This document shows, piece by piece, positions 17,225-25,650 of a stretch of 64,000 bases of DNA; within the stretch, counting starts at the first letter, position 1; each line of letters starts with the position of its first letter. The position numbers and the translations under genes are program-made. The notes beneath the pieces were generated by a model. The model ran no database searches. It was not told the DNA's origin and was given only the letters and a program-made list of their open reading frames with translations. Source of the DNA: Streptomyces cinerochromogenes (lineage in GTDB: Bacteria > Actinomycetota > Actinomycetes > Streptomycetales > Streptomycetaceae); assembly GCF_014648635.1 (NCBI RefSeq), contig NZ_BMRM01000001.1, positions 1 to 64,000 on the forward strand. The letters are read 5' to 3'.

Positions 17225-18601
17225 TCACCGGTCGCGGTACATCTCCGCGAGCAGGAAGGCGAGGTCCAGCGACTGGGTGTGGTTCAGGCGCGGGTCGCAG
17301 GCCGTCTCGTACCGGGCCGGCAGGTCCTCGGCCAGCAGCGGGTTGCCGCCGCCGACGCACTCGGTGACGTCGTCGCCGGTCAGCTCGACGTGGATGCCGC
17401 CCGGGTGGGTGCCGAGGGCGCGGTGGACCTCCACGAAGCCGCGCACCTCGTCGAGCACCGTCTCGAAGCGGCGGGTCTTGTGGCCGCTGGGCGCGGTGGT
17501 GGTGTTGCCGTGCATCGGGTCGCTGACCCAGCACACCCGCGCCCCCTCGGCGTCGACCTTCTCGACCAGGACCGGCAGCACGTCCCGCACCCGGTCGGCG
17601 CCCGCGCGGACCACGAACGTGAGGCGGCCCGGCTCGCGCCGCGGGTCGAGGCGGTCGATCAGCTTCAGCGCGTCGTCGGCGGTGGCGGCCGGGCCGAGCT
17701 TCACGGCGATCGGGTTGCTGAGGCGGGAGAAGAACTCGATGTGGGCGCCGTCCGGCTGGCGGGTGCGTTCCCCGATCCACAGCAGGTGCCCGCTGCCGGC
17801 GTAGGCGCGGCCGGTCTCCGGGTCGGTGCGGACGAGGGCGGCCTCGTAGTCCAGGAGGAGCCCTTCGTGGCTGACGTAGAAGTCGGCGGTGCCCAGTTCC
17901 CGGGTGTCGATGCCGCAGGCGCGCATGAAGGCCAGGCTGCGGCCTATCTCGTCGGCGAGCGCCTCGTACCGCCGGCCCGCCCGTGAGCTGGCCACGAACC
18001 CCCGGTTCCAGGCGTGGACCTGGCTGAGGCCGGCGAAGCCGCCGGTGGTCAGGGAGCGGACCAGGCCGAGGGTGCGCGCCGACGCCTCGTACATGGTGTG
18101 CAGCCGGGCCGGGTCGGGGGTGCGGGCCTCGGCGGTGAACTCCAGGCCGTTGACGGCGTCGCCGCGGTACGACGGCAGGGTCAGCCCGTCCTGCCGCTCG
18201 ACCGGGCTCGATCTCGGTTTGGCGTACTGCCCCGCCATCCGGCCGACCTTGACGACGGGCAGCGCGGTGGCGTGGGTGAGGACGACCGCCATCTGCAGCA
18301 GCGTCTTCAGTTTGCGCCGTACCGAGTCGGCGGTCACCTGCGCGAAGGTCTCGGCGCAGTCGCCGCCCTGCAGCAGGATCGCCTCGCCGCGGGCGACGGC
18401 GGCCATGCGCCCGCGCAGGGCGTCGCACTCGCCGGCGGTGACCAGGGGGGCGGCCGCGGCGAGGCGGCCGGTGACGTCGCGCAGCGCGGCCGGGTCGGGC
18501 CAGTCGGGCTGCTGGGCGGCGGGGAACGCGCGCCAGGAGTCCGCGGCCGCGGCGGAATCGGCGGTGTGCCGTTCGGGCTTTTCCATCACTTCGGTGGCCA
18601 T
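17225..18601 (-). CDS. Class II 3-deoxy-D-arabino-heptulosonate 7-phosphate (DAHP) synthase
   Basis: 458 aa, normal for the plant-type class II enzyme. Motifs: GEAILLQGGDCAETF (about 108-122), KVGRMAGQYAKPRS, NPIAVKLGP, VSDPMHGNT and HVELTGDDVTECVGG. It condenses phosphoenolpyruvate with erythrose 4-phosphate, the first step toward chorismate. A cluster copy next to trpE/G/D/C raises chorismate supply for extra tryptophan, as seen in calcium-dependent antibiotic clusters. The ATG at 18601 follows a 228-bp region shared with divergent trpE. The N-terminal 45 residues are Ala-rich and less typical, as often in secondary-metabolism copies. Confidence 0.93.
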   Translation of the reverse strand: MATEVMEKPERHTADSAAAADSWRAFPAAQQPDWPDPAALRDVTGRLAAAAPLVTAGECDALRGRMAAVARGEAILLQGGDCAETFAQVTADSVRRKLKTLLQMAVVLTHATALPVVKVGRMAGQYAKPRSSPVERQDGLTLPSYRGDAVNGLEFTAEARTPDPARLHTMYEASARTLGLVRSLTTGGFAGLSQVHAWNRGFVASSRAGRRYEALADEIGRSLAFMRACGIDTRELGTADFYVSHEGLLLDYEAALVRTDPETGRAYAGSGHLLWIGERTRQPDGAHIEFFSRLSNPIAVKLGPAATADDALKLIDRLDPRREPGRLTFVVRAGADRVRDVLPVLVEKVDAEGARVCWVSDPMHGNTTTAPSGHKTRRFETVLDEVRGFVEVHRALGTHPGGIHVELTGDDVTECVGGGNPLLAEDLPARYETACDPRLNHTQSLDLAFLLAEMYRDR

Positions 18602-18616
18602 GCGTGTGCCTTCCGT

Positions 18617-18634
18617 ATGTGCGCCGAATGTGCG
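18617..18634. promoter_or_regulatory. Paired ATGTGCG heptamers upstream of DAHP synthase
   Basis: ATGTGCG at 18617-18623 and 18628-18634 with a 4-bp gap gives an 11-bp period, 16 bp upstream of the DAHP synthase start. The spacing fits a SARP operator but the sequence differs from the GTCAGCG boxes elsewhere, so the binding protein may differ. Confidence 0.4.
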
Positions 18635-18752
18635 CCCACTACATATCCGCTCCCTGCGCCCGGTCAAGTAATGGAGAAATGGACCGTATCGGTCCCACGG
18701 AATTGGTCTGGCCCCGTTCACGGACCGGTTGGTTGACTCTCGTCACACCTCG

Positions 18753-18811
18753 GCAGAACACACCGGCAGAACACATCGAAAGAACACATCGAAAGAACAC
18801 ATCGAAAGAAC
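18753..18811 (+). repeat. 13-nt tandem repeats in the trpE leader
   Basis: Four consecutive 13-nt units of the form AAGAACACATCGA (the first two slightly diverged, starting CAGAACAC), followed by a partial fifth copy AAGAACAAAGG. The array stops directly in front of the AAAGGTGGGGA ribosome site of trpE (TTG at 18830). It could be an operator array or an untranslated leader that shapes translation. A 13-nt period does not keep one DNA face. Confidence 0.7.
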
Positions 18812-18829
18812 AAAGGTGGGGAGTTCGTC

Positions 18830-20374
18830 TTGACCGCAAGGGAAACCATCGACGTGCACGTCAGCTCCGCCCCTGTCCCCCGGCACGAACCGCTCGCGCT
18901 CTACACCCGGCTGACCGGGGGCCGCCCCTCGGACGAGGTGTTCCTCCTGGAGAGCCTGGCCGGTGCCGGCGAGGACCGGCGCTCGGCCGCCGTGGGCGTC
19001 GGGCGGCTCGCCGAGATCCGGGTGTACGACCGGTACCTCGACATCGACGGCGTTCCGGCGGTGGCGGCGGCGCTCGCCCGGGCCGCCGGGGCCGCGGGAT
19101 GTGCCCGGGACCGGGCCCCGGGACCGGAACCCGGCCCGTACCGGCTGCGCTTCACCGGGCAGGACATGCTCTGGGCGGCGCTCGGCCGGGCCCAGCGGGT
19201 CTTCGAGGTGAGCGGCGACGTGCCCGCGCGGGGTTACGCGTTCGGCTTCCTGGCCACCTTCGCGTACGAGTCCGCGTGGCACATGGAGACACTGCCGGAG
19301 CGGTCCAAGGAGCCGCACGGCCCGGACATCACGCTGACGCTCTTCCGGGAGACCGTCTGGTACGACGTCGCGGGCGGCGCGCCGCGCCACCTGCGCGCGC
19401 ACGCCCCGGAGTTCGCGGAGGCGGGGCCGGGTGCCGACGTGGCCGTTGCCGCCGCCGCGGCGGCCGGGTCCGGCCCCGGTGGGGCGCCCGGGGCGCCCGC
19501 GCCCCGCTCGGTGCGCGACAGCGTCGACCGGGAGACGTTCCTGGGCTGGGCGGACCGCTGCCTGGAGCACCTCCGGGTCGGCGACCTGTACCAGATCCAG
19601 ATCGGGCACCGCATCGACGTCACCACGGACCTGGAGCCGCTCGACGTCTACCGGCGGCTGCGCGAGCGGAACCCGTCGCCGTACATGTACGTGCTGCCGC
19701 GGGCCGGGGACACCCTGATCGGGGCGAGCCCGGAACTGTTCTTCCGGATCGAACCGGAGGACGGAACGGACGGCGGGGCGTACGGCGGGGCGGGCGACGA
19801 GATCGTCATGCGGCCCATCGCGGGCACGGCCCGGCGCTGCCGCGACGAGGAGGAGAACCGGCGCCGCGTCAAGGAGATGCGGGAGTCCGTGAAGGAGCAG
19901 GCCGAGCACATCATGCTCGTCGACCTGTGCCGCAACGACATCGGCCGGGTCAGCCGCCCCAGCACCCAGCCGGTGGAGCGGCTGATGGAGGTGGAGACCT
20001 TCTCGCACGTCTTCCACCTGGTGTCGACGGTCTCCGGGCGGCTGGAGCCGGACGTGGACGTGTGGCAGGCGGTGCGTGCGACGTTCCCCGCCGGGACGAT
20101 GACCGGGGCGCCCAAGGTGCGCGCCATGGAGGTCATCGACGGGCTGGAGGGCGAGGGCCGCGGCGCCTACGCGGGCGCGGTCGGGCTGATCGACGTGCGC
20201 GGCTGGGCCGAGCTGGCCCTGTGCATCCGCACGGTCGTGTACGACGGCACGGCGTACTCCACGCAGAGTTCCGCCGGCATGGTCGCCCAGTCCGAGCCGG
20301 AGGCCGAGTGGCGGGAGACGCTGGCGAAGATGGGCGCCGCCTACTGGGCGCTGACCGGGGAGGAGCTGCTGTGA
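18830..20374 (+). CDS. trpE: Anthranilate synthase component I
   Basis: 514 aa from a TTG at 18830 with AAAGGTGGGG eight bases upstream. Chorismate-binding domain with RPIAGTARR (about 325), MTGAPKVRAMEVIDGLE and RGAYAGAVG. The Ala in PIAGT is typical of anthranilate synthase; aminodeoxychorismate synthase has PIKGT. The tryptophan feedback motif LLES is present near residue 43 (FLLESLAG), so end-product inhibition may be retained. It converts chorismate and ammonia from TrpG into anthranilate. TrpG follows after 14 bp. An Ala/Gly-rich insert lies at about 200-225 (AAAAAAGSGPGGAPGAPAPR). Confidence 0.92.
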   Translation: MTARETIDVHVSSAPVPRHEPLALYTRLTGGRPSDEVFLLESLAGAGEDRRSAAVGVGRLAEIRVYDRYLDIDGVPAVAAALARAAGAAGCARDRAPGPEPGPYRLRFTGQDMLWAALGRAQRVFEVSGDVPARGYAFGFLATFAYESAWHMETLPERSKEPHGPDITLTLFRETVWYDVAGGAPRHLRAHAPEFAEAGPGADVAVAAAAAAGSGPGGAPGAPAPRSVRDSVDRETFLGWADRCLEHLRVGDLYQIQIGHRIDVTTDLEPLDVYRRLRERNPSPYMYVLPRAGDTLIGASPELFFRIEPEDGTDGGAYGGAGDEIVMRPIAGTARRCRDEEENRRRVKEMRESVKEQAEHIMLVDLCRNDIGRVSRPSTQPVERLMEVETFSHVFHLVSTVSGRLEPDVDVWQAVRATFPAGTMTGAPKVRAMEVIDGLEGEGRGAYAGAVGLIDVRGWAELALCIRTVVYDGTAYSTQSSAGMVAQSEPEAEWRETLAKMGAAYWALTGEELL

Positions 20375-20388
20375 GAGGGGACGCGCCC

Positions 20389-20970
20389 ATGAGGGTTCTG
20401 CTGATCGACGCCTACGACAGTTTCGTGCACATCATCGACCAGTACCTGCGCACGCTCGGAGCGGAGACCCGGGTCGTCCGCTCCCTGACCCGGACGCCCG
20501 CCGCTCTGGCGGGCCTGGAACCGGACGCCGTGGTGCTCGGGCCCGGCCCGGGGCATCCCGCCGACTCCGGGCACGTGGAGCTGGTGCACGAGTTCGCGGG
20601 GCGGGTGCCGGTGCTCGGGGTGTGCCTGGGGCACCAGGCCATCGGCCTCGCGTACGGCGGGCGGATCGAGGTGGCCGAGCAGGTGATGCACGGCCGGACC
20701 AGCACCGTACGGCACGACGGCGCGGGCCTGTTCCAGGGGCTCGGGCACACCGTGGAGGCGACCCGCTACCACTCCCTCCTGGTCGCCGATCCACTGCCGG
20801 ACGAACTGGTGACCACGGCCGTCGCTGCGGACCACGGCTATGTGATGGGCCTGCGGCACCGGACCCTGCCCGTGGAGGGGGTGCAGTTCCACCCGGAGTC
20901 GGTGATGACCACGGGCGGCCTGACGATGATGCGCAACTTCCTGCGGATGCGGTCCGCCCCGGTCGGCTGA
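20389..20970 (+). CDS. trpG: Anthranilate synthase component II (glutamine amidotransferase)
   Basis: 193 aa. Class I glutamine amidotransferase: LLIDAYDSFVHII at the start, GPGPGHP oxyanion strand, nucleophile Cys in VLGVCLGHQAIGLAYGG (about residue 78), and the His-Glu pair in VQFHPESV near the end. It supplies ammonia to TrpE, encoded immediately upstream with an AGAGGGG ribosome site in the 14-bp gap. The same fold serves aminodeoxychorismate synthase, but the partner's PIAGT motif favours anthranilate. It ends 5 bp from the convergent MocR gene. Confidence 0.92.
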   Translation: MRVLLIDAYDSFVHIIDQYLRTLGAETRVVRSLTRTPAALAGLEPDAVVLGPGPGHPADSGHVELVHEFAGRVPVLGVCLGHQAIGLAYGGRIEVAEQVMHGRTSTVRHDGAGLFQGLGHTVEATRYHSLLVADPLPDELVTTAVAADHGYVMGLRHRTLPVEGVQFHPESVMTTGGLTMMRNFLRMRSAPVG

Positions 20971-20975
20971 CGGCG

Positions 20976-22358
20976 TCAGCCCAGGACCTTGCCCAGCTCC
21001 GCGATCGCCTCCTCGATGCCCGTGCGCGGAAGCTGGGCGTGCCCCACCACCAGCGCGGGCGCGCCCTCCCCCGCCCGCGCGTGGAAGGCCGCCGCCCCGC
21101 GCACCAGGACGGAGCGGCGCAGCGCCCCCGCGACCAGTGCCGCCTCGTCGGTGCGCGGGGGCAGCCGTATGCAGGCGTGCAGGCCGGCCGCCGGGCCCAG
21201 CACCACGGCACCGGGCAGGTGCCGGCGCACCGCCGCCTGAAGCACCTGTCTTCGGTCGCGGCACAGGGAGTTGAGGCGGCGCAGATGGCGGTCGTACAGG
21301 CCGCTGCGCAGGAACTCCGCGAACGCCAGCTGCGCCAGGCTGTCGGTGCCCAGGTCGTGCCGGGCGCGGGCGCGCAGCAGGGGGTCGAGGACGGCGCGCG
21401 GGGCCGCGAGCCAGCCCAGGCGCAGCCCGGGGGCCAGGGTCTTGCTGGCGGTGCCCGCGTAGACGACGTGGTCGGGGGCGAGCCGGCGCAGGGCGAGCGG
21501 CCGGGGCGTCCCGCGTTCGTACCACAGGCCGCCGTCGTAGTCGTCCTCCACGATCCAGCCGCCGGTCTCCCGCGCCCAGGCGGCCAGTTCGGCGCGGCGC
21601 CGCGCGGACAGGGTGACCCCGGTCGGGTACTGGTGGGCGGGGGTGACGAGGACGGCCCGCACCCCGGACGCCCGCAGCGCCGAGACGTCGATGCCCTCCG
21701 CGTCGACCGGCAGCGGCACCGGCCGCAGCCCGCACTCGCGCACGAACCGGCGCTGCCGGGGGTGTCCCGGGTTCTCCATGCCGAGCGCGTCCACGCCCAG
21801 TTCGGGCAGTGCCGCGCCGAGCAGACCGAGGGTCTGGGCGAAGCCCGCGACGACCATGATCTGGTCCGGTGTGCCCGGCACCCCGCACACCCGGCCCAGG
21901 TAGTGGGCGAGTTCGACGCGCAGGGCCGGCACCCCGGCAGGCGGCGGGTAGTCGAGGTCGGCGGGGTCGGCGGACTGCAGGGCCCGCTGGTAGCTGGTGA
22001 GCCAGTCGCGGCGCGGGAAGTGCGGGAACACGGGGGCGCCCGGGCGCAGGTCCCAGCGCACGTCGGGCACCCGGCCGTCGTCCAGGAGGGTCGGGACGAC
22101 CGGCTCGGGCCCCAGGTGCGGCACGACACGGGTGCCGGCGCCCTGCACCGCCTCCAGGTACCCCTCGGCGACGAGCTGTCCGTACGCCTCGACGACCACG
22201 CTGCGGGAGACGCCGAGTTCGTCGGCGAGGCTGCGGCTGGAGGGCAGCCGGCTGCCCGGGTGCAGGACGCCGGCCGCCACCTCGCTCTTGATGAACCGCT
22301 GGATCTGGGAGGTCAGCGGGACGGCGGAGTCCCGTACGACTTTCATCGCGACGTGCAT
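20976..22358 (-). CDS. MocR-family regulator (GntR DNA-binding domain fused to aminotransferase-like domain)
   Basis: 460 aa from the ATG at 22358 (GGGAAGGGA ten bases upstream). A GntR winged helix covers residues 8-75 (IKSEVAAGVLHPGSRLPSSRSLADELGVSR). A class I aminotransferase-like domain follows with EDDYDGGLWYE and the PLP Lys in YAGTASKTLAPGLRLGW (about 310). MocR proteins sense PLP or amino acid adducts and control neighbouring genes. It lies inside the tryptophan supply genes, divergent from trpD, so control of trpD or the whole sub-block is likely. Direct aminotransferase activity is possible but less likely. Confidence 0.9.
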   Translation of the reverse strand: MHVAMKVVRDSAVPLTSQIQRFIKSEVAAGVLHPGSRLPSSRSLADELGVSRSVVVEAYGQLVAEGYLEAVQGAGTRVVPHLGPEPVVPTLLDDGRVPDVRWDLRPGAPVFPHFPRRDWLTSYQRALQSADPADLDYPPPAGVPALRVELAHYLGRVCGVPGTPDQIMVVAGFAQTLGLLGAALPELGVDALGMENPGHPRQRRFVRECGLRPVPLPVDAEGIDVSALRASGVRAVLVTPAHQYPTGVTLSARRRAELAAWARETGGWIVEDDYDGGLWYERGTPRPLALRRLAPDHVVYAGTASKTLAPGLRLGWLAAPRAVLDPLLRARARHDLGTDSLAQLAFAEFLRSGLYDRHLRRLNSLCRDRRQVLQAAVRRHLPGAVVLGPAAGLHACIRLPPRTDEAALVAGALRRSVLVRGAAAFHARAGEGAPALVVGHAQLPRTGIEEAIAELGKVLG

Positions 22359-22508
22359 GACACTCGATTCCCTTCCCTGTTTTCCGTGGAGGCGGAATTG
22401 GACTGCATCAACGGCTCGGCACTGGTCTGGAATACGGTCCGCGCATTTCCCAGACTGAGGAGCGCTTTCCTCTGATTCCTTCGTCCCTTCGCCCACGAGG
22501 AGATGTCC

Positions 22509-23573
22509 GTGAACGACTGGCCGCACTTGCTGAGCACGTTGCTGGACCGCCGGGACCTGTCCGCGCGGCAGGCCGAATGGGCGATGGACGAGGCGATGAC
22601 CGGCGCGGCCGGTCCCGCCCGGCTCGCCGCGCTGATGATGGGGCTGCGCGCGAAGGGCGAGACGGCCGCAGAGATCGAGGGCCTGGTCCGCGGCATGCTG
22701 CGGCACGCGCTGCCGCTGACGGTGCCGGGCCGCTGCCTCGACATCGTCGGGACCGGCGGCGACGGCTCGCACAGCGTGAACATCTCCACGATGTCGGCGC
22801 TCGTGGCGGCCGGGGCCGGCGCCCGCGTCGTCAAGCACGGCAACCGGTCCGCGTCCTCGGCGTGCGGGTCGGCGGACGTGCTGGAGGAGCTGGGGGTGTC
22901 GCTCGACCTGCCGGCCGGCGAGGTGGGCGGGATCGTCGCGGAGACCGGGATCACCTTCTGCTTCGCCCCGCTGTTCCACCCGGCGATGCGGCACGCCGCC
23001 GGTCCGCGCCGCGAACTCGGTGTCCGGACGGTGTTCAACGCCCTCGGCCCGCTGACCAACCCGGCGCGGCCCGCTGCCCAGGCGGTCGGGGTCGCCGACC
23101 CGGTGCTCGCGCGGCGCATCGCCGAGGTGCTGGCGCGGCGGGGCACGGACGCGCTGGTCTTCCGCGGTGACGACGGGATGGACGAACTGACGGTCACCAC
23201 TACCTCCACGGTGTGGTCGGTGTCCGGCGGTGCGGTGCGCCGGGAGACGTTCGATCCGCGGGACGTCGGCGTCCCCCTGGCCCCGGCACAGGCGCTGCGC
23301 GGCGGGGACCGGGTCCACAACGCCCGGGTGGCCCGCGAGGTCCTGGCGGGCGCGGCCGGCCCGGTCCGGGACGCGGTGCTCCTGTCCGCGGCGGCGGGCC
23401 TGGCCGTGTTCGACGGCGGCCCGGGCTCCCTGACCGAGCGCCTCGCCGCCGGCGTCCGGCGCGCGGCCCGGGCCATCGACTCCGGTGCGGCGGCGGCGGT
23501 GCTGGACCGGTGGGTGACGGTCTCGGCGGAGAGGATGCGCGCGGTGCGCGGGGACACGGTGGCGGTGGCCTGA
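22509..23573 (+). CDS. trpD: Anthranilate phosphoribosyltransferase
   Basis: 354 aa from the GTG at 22509, which has GAGGAG seven bases upstream; the ATG at 22503 is too close to that site. Motifs: [17 protein letters not shown] (PRPP/Mg site, about 81-97), [20 protein letters not shown], and [10 protein letters not shown]. It adds phosphoribosyl to anthranilate, the second step of the tryptophan branch. It is alone on the plus strand between the MocR regulator and convergent trpC. The chromosomal copy presumably exists elsewhere, so this one serves the cluster. Confidence 0.93.
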   Translation: MNDWPHLLSTLLDRRDLSARQAEWAMDEAMTGAAGPARLAALMMGLRAKGETAAEIEGLVRGMLRHALPLTVPGRCLDIVGTGGDGSHSVNISTMSALVAAGAGARVVKHGNRSASSACGSADVLEELGVSLDLPAGEVGGIVAETGITFCFAPLFHPAMRHAAGPRRELGVRTVFNALGPLTNPARPAAQAVGVADPVLARRIAEVLARRGTDALVFRGDDGMDELTVTTTSTVWSVSGGAVRRETFDPRDVGVPLAPAQALRGGDRVHNARVAREVLAGAAGPVRDAVLLSAAAGLAVFDGGPGSLTERLAAGVRRAARAIDSGAAAAVLDRWVTVSAERMRAVRGDTVAVA

Positions 23574-23596
23574 GCGCGGGGGGGGCTGCGCCGCCG

Positions 23597-23803
23597 GGCG
23601 GGTGCGGGTTGTTCGTGGCCGGTCGCGCCCGCGCGGCGGTAGCCGCCTATCCACACGGCCCCGCGCCCCTGAGATACGCACTTCCTGCGGCATCCCATCG
23701 GGGAGGCAGCGGCGAAGCCGCATCGCCTCAGGGGCGCGGGGCTGTGACGATGTGCGGCTACCGCCGCGCGGGCGCGACCAGCCCCACGCCACCCGCACCC
23801 GGC
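23597..23803. terminator. Large imperfect inverted repeat between convergent trpD and trpC
   Basis: Arms at about 23597-23673 and 23727-23803 pair over roughly 75 nt with a few bulges. The inner arms CGCGCCCCTGAG and CTCAGGGGCGCG and the middle arms GGCGGTAGCCGC and GCGGCTACCGCC are perfect. The 53-nt centre holds a smaller stem. Similar elements sit between convergent genes in many Streptomyces genomes, so a two-way terminator or a dispersed repeat is likely. No coding sequence is evident in this 253-bp gap. Confidence 0.8.
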
Positions 23804-23826
23804 CCCGCACGGAACCCCGCAGACGC

Positions 23827-24612
23827 CTAGCCGCCCGGCGTCAGCGCCGCCACCGCACCCGCGCCGTCGCCGCTCGTCACCAACGCCTCCCCCACCAGCA
23901 CCGCGTCCGCCCCCAGCTCCGCGTACCGGGCCACGTCGGCGGCCCCCCGCACCCCGGACTCGGCGACGCGCACGACGTCGGCCGGCAGGAGCGGGGCCAC
24001 CCGGGCGAACGTCGAGCGGTCGACCCGCAGGGTCTTCAGGTCGCGCGCGTTGACGCCGACCACGCGCGCCCCGGCGGCGAGGGCGCGCTCCGCCTCCGCC
24101 TCGTCGTGGGTCTCCACCAGCGCCGTCAGGCCGGCCTCCGCGGCCAGCGCCGACAGGTCGGTGAGCAGCGGCTGTTCGAGCGCGGCGACGATCAGCAGCA
24201 CCAGGTCCGCCCCGTGCGCCCGGGCCTCCCACACCTGGTACGGGTCCACGACGAAGTCCTTGCGCAGCACCGGCAGGGTGACCCTGGCCCGCACGGCGTC
24301 CAGGTCGGCGAGGCCGCCCCCGAACCGGCGGCGCTCGGTGAGCACGCTGACCGCGGCGGCGCCGCCCTTCTCGTACTCCGCCGCCAGCGCGGCCGGATCG
24401 GTGATCTCGGCCAGCGGTCCACGGGACGGGCTGGCCCGCTTCACCTCGGCGATGATCCTCGGCCGTCCGTCCGCCGCGCGCAGCAGCGGCACGCAGTCCG
24501 CCCCCGGGCCGCGCGCCGCCGCCCGCCGTACCAGCTCCCGCTCCGGCACGGTTCGCCGGCGTTCGGCGAGGTCCTCGCGGACCCCCGCCACGATGTCGTC
24601 GAGCACTGTCAT
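23827..24612 (-). CDS. trpC: Indole-3-glycerol phosphate synthase
   Basis: 261 aa, normal length. Beta/alpha barrel motifs: [13 protein letters not shown] (catalytic Lys, about 53-65), [71 protein letters not shown] and [12 protein letters not shown]. It closes the indole ring to give indole-3-glycerol phosphate. TrpF, TrpA and TrpB are absent, so phosphoribosylanthranilate isomerase (PriA in Streptomyces) and tryptophan synthase must come from primary metabolism. Last gene of the long minus-strand NRPS operon, 86 bp downstream of the hydroxylase. Confidence 0.94.
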   Translation of the reverse strand: MTVLDDIVAGVREDLAERRRTVPERELVRRAAARGPGADCVPLLRAADGRPRIIAEVKRASPSRGPLAEITDPAALAAEYEKGGAAAVSVLTERRRFGGGLADLDAVRARVTLPVLRKDFVVDPYQVWEARAHGADLVLLIVAALEQPLLTDLSALAAEAGLTALVETHDEAEAERALAAGARVVGVNARDLKTLRVDRSTFARVAPLLPADVVRVAESGVRGAADVARYAELGADAVLVGEALVTSGDGAGAVAALTPGG

Positions 24613-24698
24613 CCGTACGCCCCCGTTCTGTCCGTCCTGCCTCGGTGTGCTGTGCCGAGGGGCCCGGCGCACCCGCCGGGCCCCTCGTTCCGTCGCGC

Positions 24699-25649
24699 TC
24701 AGGTCATCGAGACGACGACCTTGCGGGTACCGGTGAACGCCTCCCGGCCGTGCAGCACGGACGGGTTGTCCACGATCATCACGTCGCCCCGCCGCCAGGG
24801 CTCGGCCAGCTTGTGCGCCCGCTGGGCCGCGCGGACCTCGGCGAGGTCCGCGTCGGACAGGGGTGTGCCGTCGGCGTACGTCACCCAGTGCGGCAGGTCG
24901 TCCACCGACTCGGTCAGCGACATCAGCAGCTCCCCCTCGTCGTCGGGGAGGTTGGACGGGTGCCACTGGTCGGCCTGGTTGAACCAGGTGTCGCGGCCGG
25001 TGCGCGGGTTCTTGATGACACCGGGGCGGTGCTGGCGCACCCGCAGGCCGCCGTCGCCGGTCCATTCGAACTCGGCCTCGGAGGCGGTGAGGAACTCCTC
25101 GGCCACCGCCTTGTCGTCCGTCTCGAACGTGTCCTGCCAGGACTTGCCGAGACCGGCGCCGCCGTGCAGGTACTGCCGGTAGACGACGCCGGCGGCGAAC
25201 CGCTCGCGCAGCCCGGGCGAGAGCGCGCCGAGCAGGGCCTCGCCGTCGCAGACCGGGGTGGCGCCGCCGGTGTCGGGGGCGTCGAGGCAGCAGAAGTACA
25301 GCCGGTCGGGCCACTTGCGGGCGTACGACAGCTCGTTGTGCAGGGAGATGTCGTAGCGCGCCGGATACTCGGTGGAGGTGAAGACGCCGTCGGAGAGGGC
25401 CGTGCGGGGGGTGTTGCCGCCGCGGTAGCTCCCGATGAGGTCGCGGCCGAAGCCGCTGACGGCGGCGTGGAACGCGGCGGTGTCGGGGATGCCCGCGCCG
25501 CGCAGCATGACCACGCCGCAGGTGTCGAGCAGCGTCCGCACCCGGCCGCGTACCTCGTCCCAGCGGGCCTCGTCCCAGGTGCCGGCCGGGGTGCCGGTGT
25601 GGAGGACCGCGAGCCTGGTGCCTCCCGCGGTCCGCATCTCGTGCCGCAT
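24699..25649 (-). CDS. TauD/SyrP-type Fe(II)/2-oxoglutarate dioxygenase, probable aspartate beta-hydroxylase
   Basis: 316 aa. TauD fold with the iron triad HxD/E...[12 protein letters not shown] (His and Glu, about residue 113) and the distal His in [15 protein letters not shown] (about 295) followed by the 2-oxoglutarate-binding Arg. The residues around SLHNELSY and [14 protein letters not shown] resemble SyrP, which hydroxylates aspartate while it is attached to an NRPS carrier. An aspartate-type A domain is encoded at 55378, which supports beta-hydroxyaspartate as product. It starts 1 bp after the P450 stop, so the two are coupled. An Arg or Asn hydroxylase (VioC/AsnO type) is the alternative. 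Confidence 0.8.
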   Translation of the reverse strand: MRHEMRTAGGTRLAVLHTGTPAGTWDEARWDEVRGRVRTLLDTCGVVMLRGAGIPDTAAFHAAVSGFGRDLIGSYRGGNTPRTALSDGVFTSTEYPARYDISLHNELSYARKWPDRLYFCCLDAPDTGGATPVCDGEALLGALSPGLRERFAAGVVYRQYLHGGAGLGKSWQDTFETDDKAVAEEFLTASEAEFEWTGDGGLRVRQHRPGVIKNPRTGRDTWFNQADQWHPSNLPDDEGELLMSLTESVDDLPHWVTYADGTPLSDADLAEVRAAQRAHKLAEPWRRGDVMIVDNPSVLHGREAFTGTRKVVVSMT

Positions 25650-25650
25650 C

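Noticed and set aside
18671..18736. A 21-codon frame with two Trp codons (MEKWTVSVPRNW...) upstream of trpE, as a trp attenuator leader peptide
   Set aside because: No ribosome site, the Trp codons are not adjacent, and no terminator/antiterminator pair could be seen before trpE.
18830..20970. TrpE/TrpG as an aminodeoxychorismate (PABA) synthase
   Set aside because: The catalytic position reads PIAGT, not PIKGT, and trpD and trpC are neighbours, so anthranilate is the better product.
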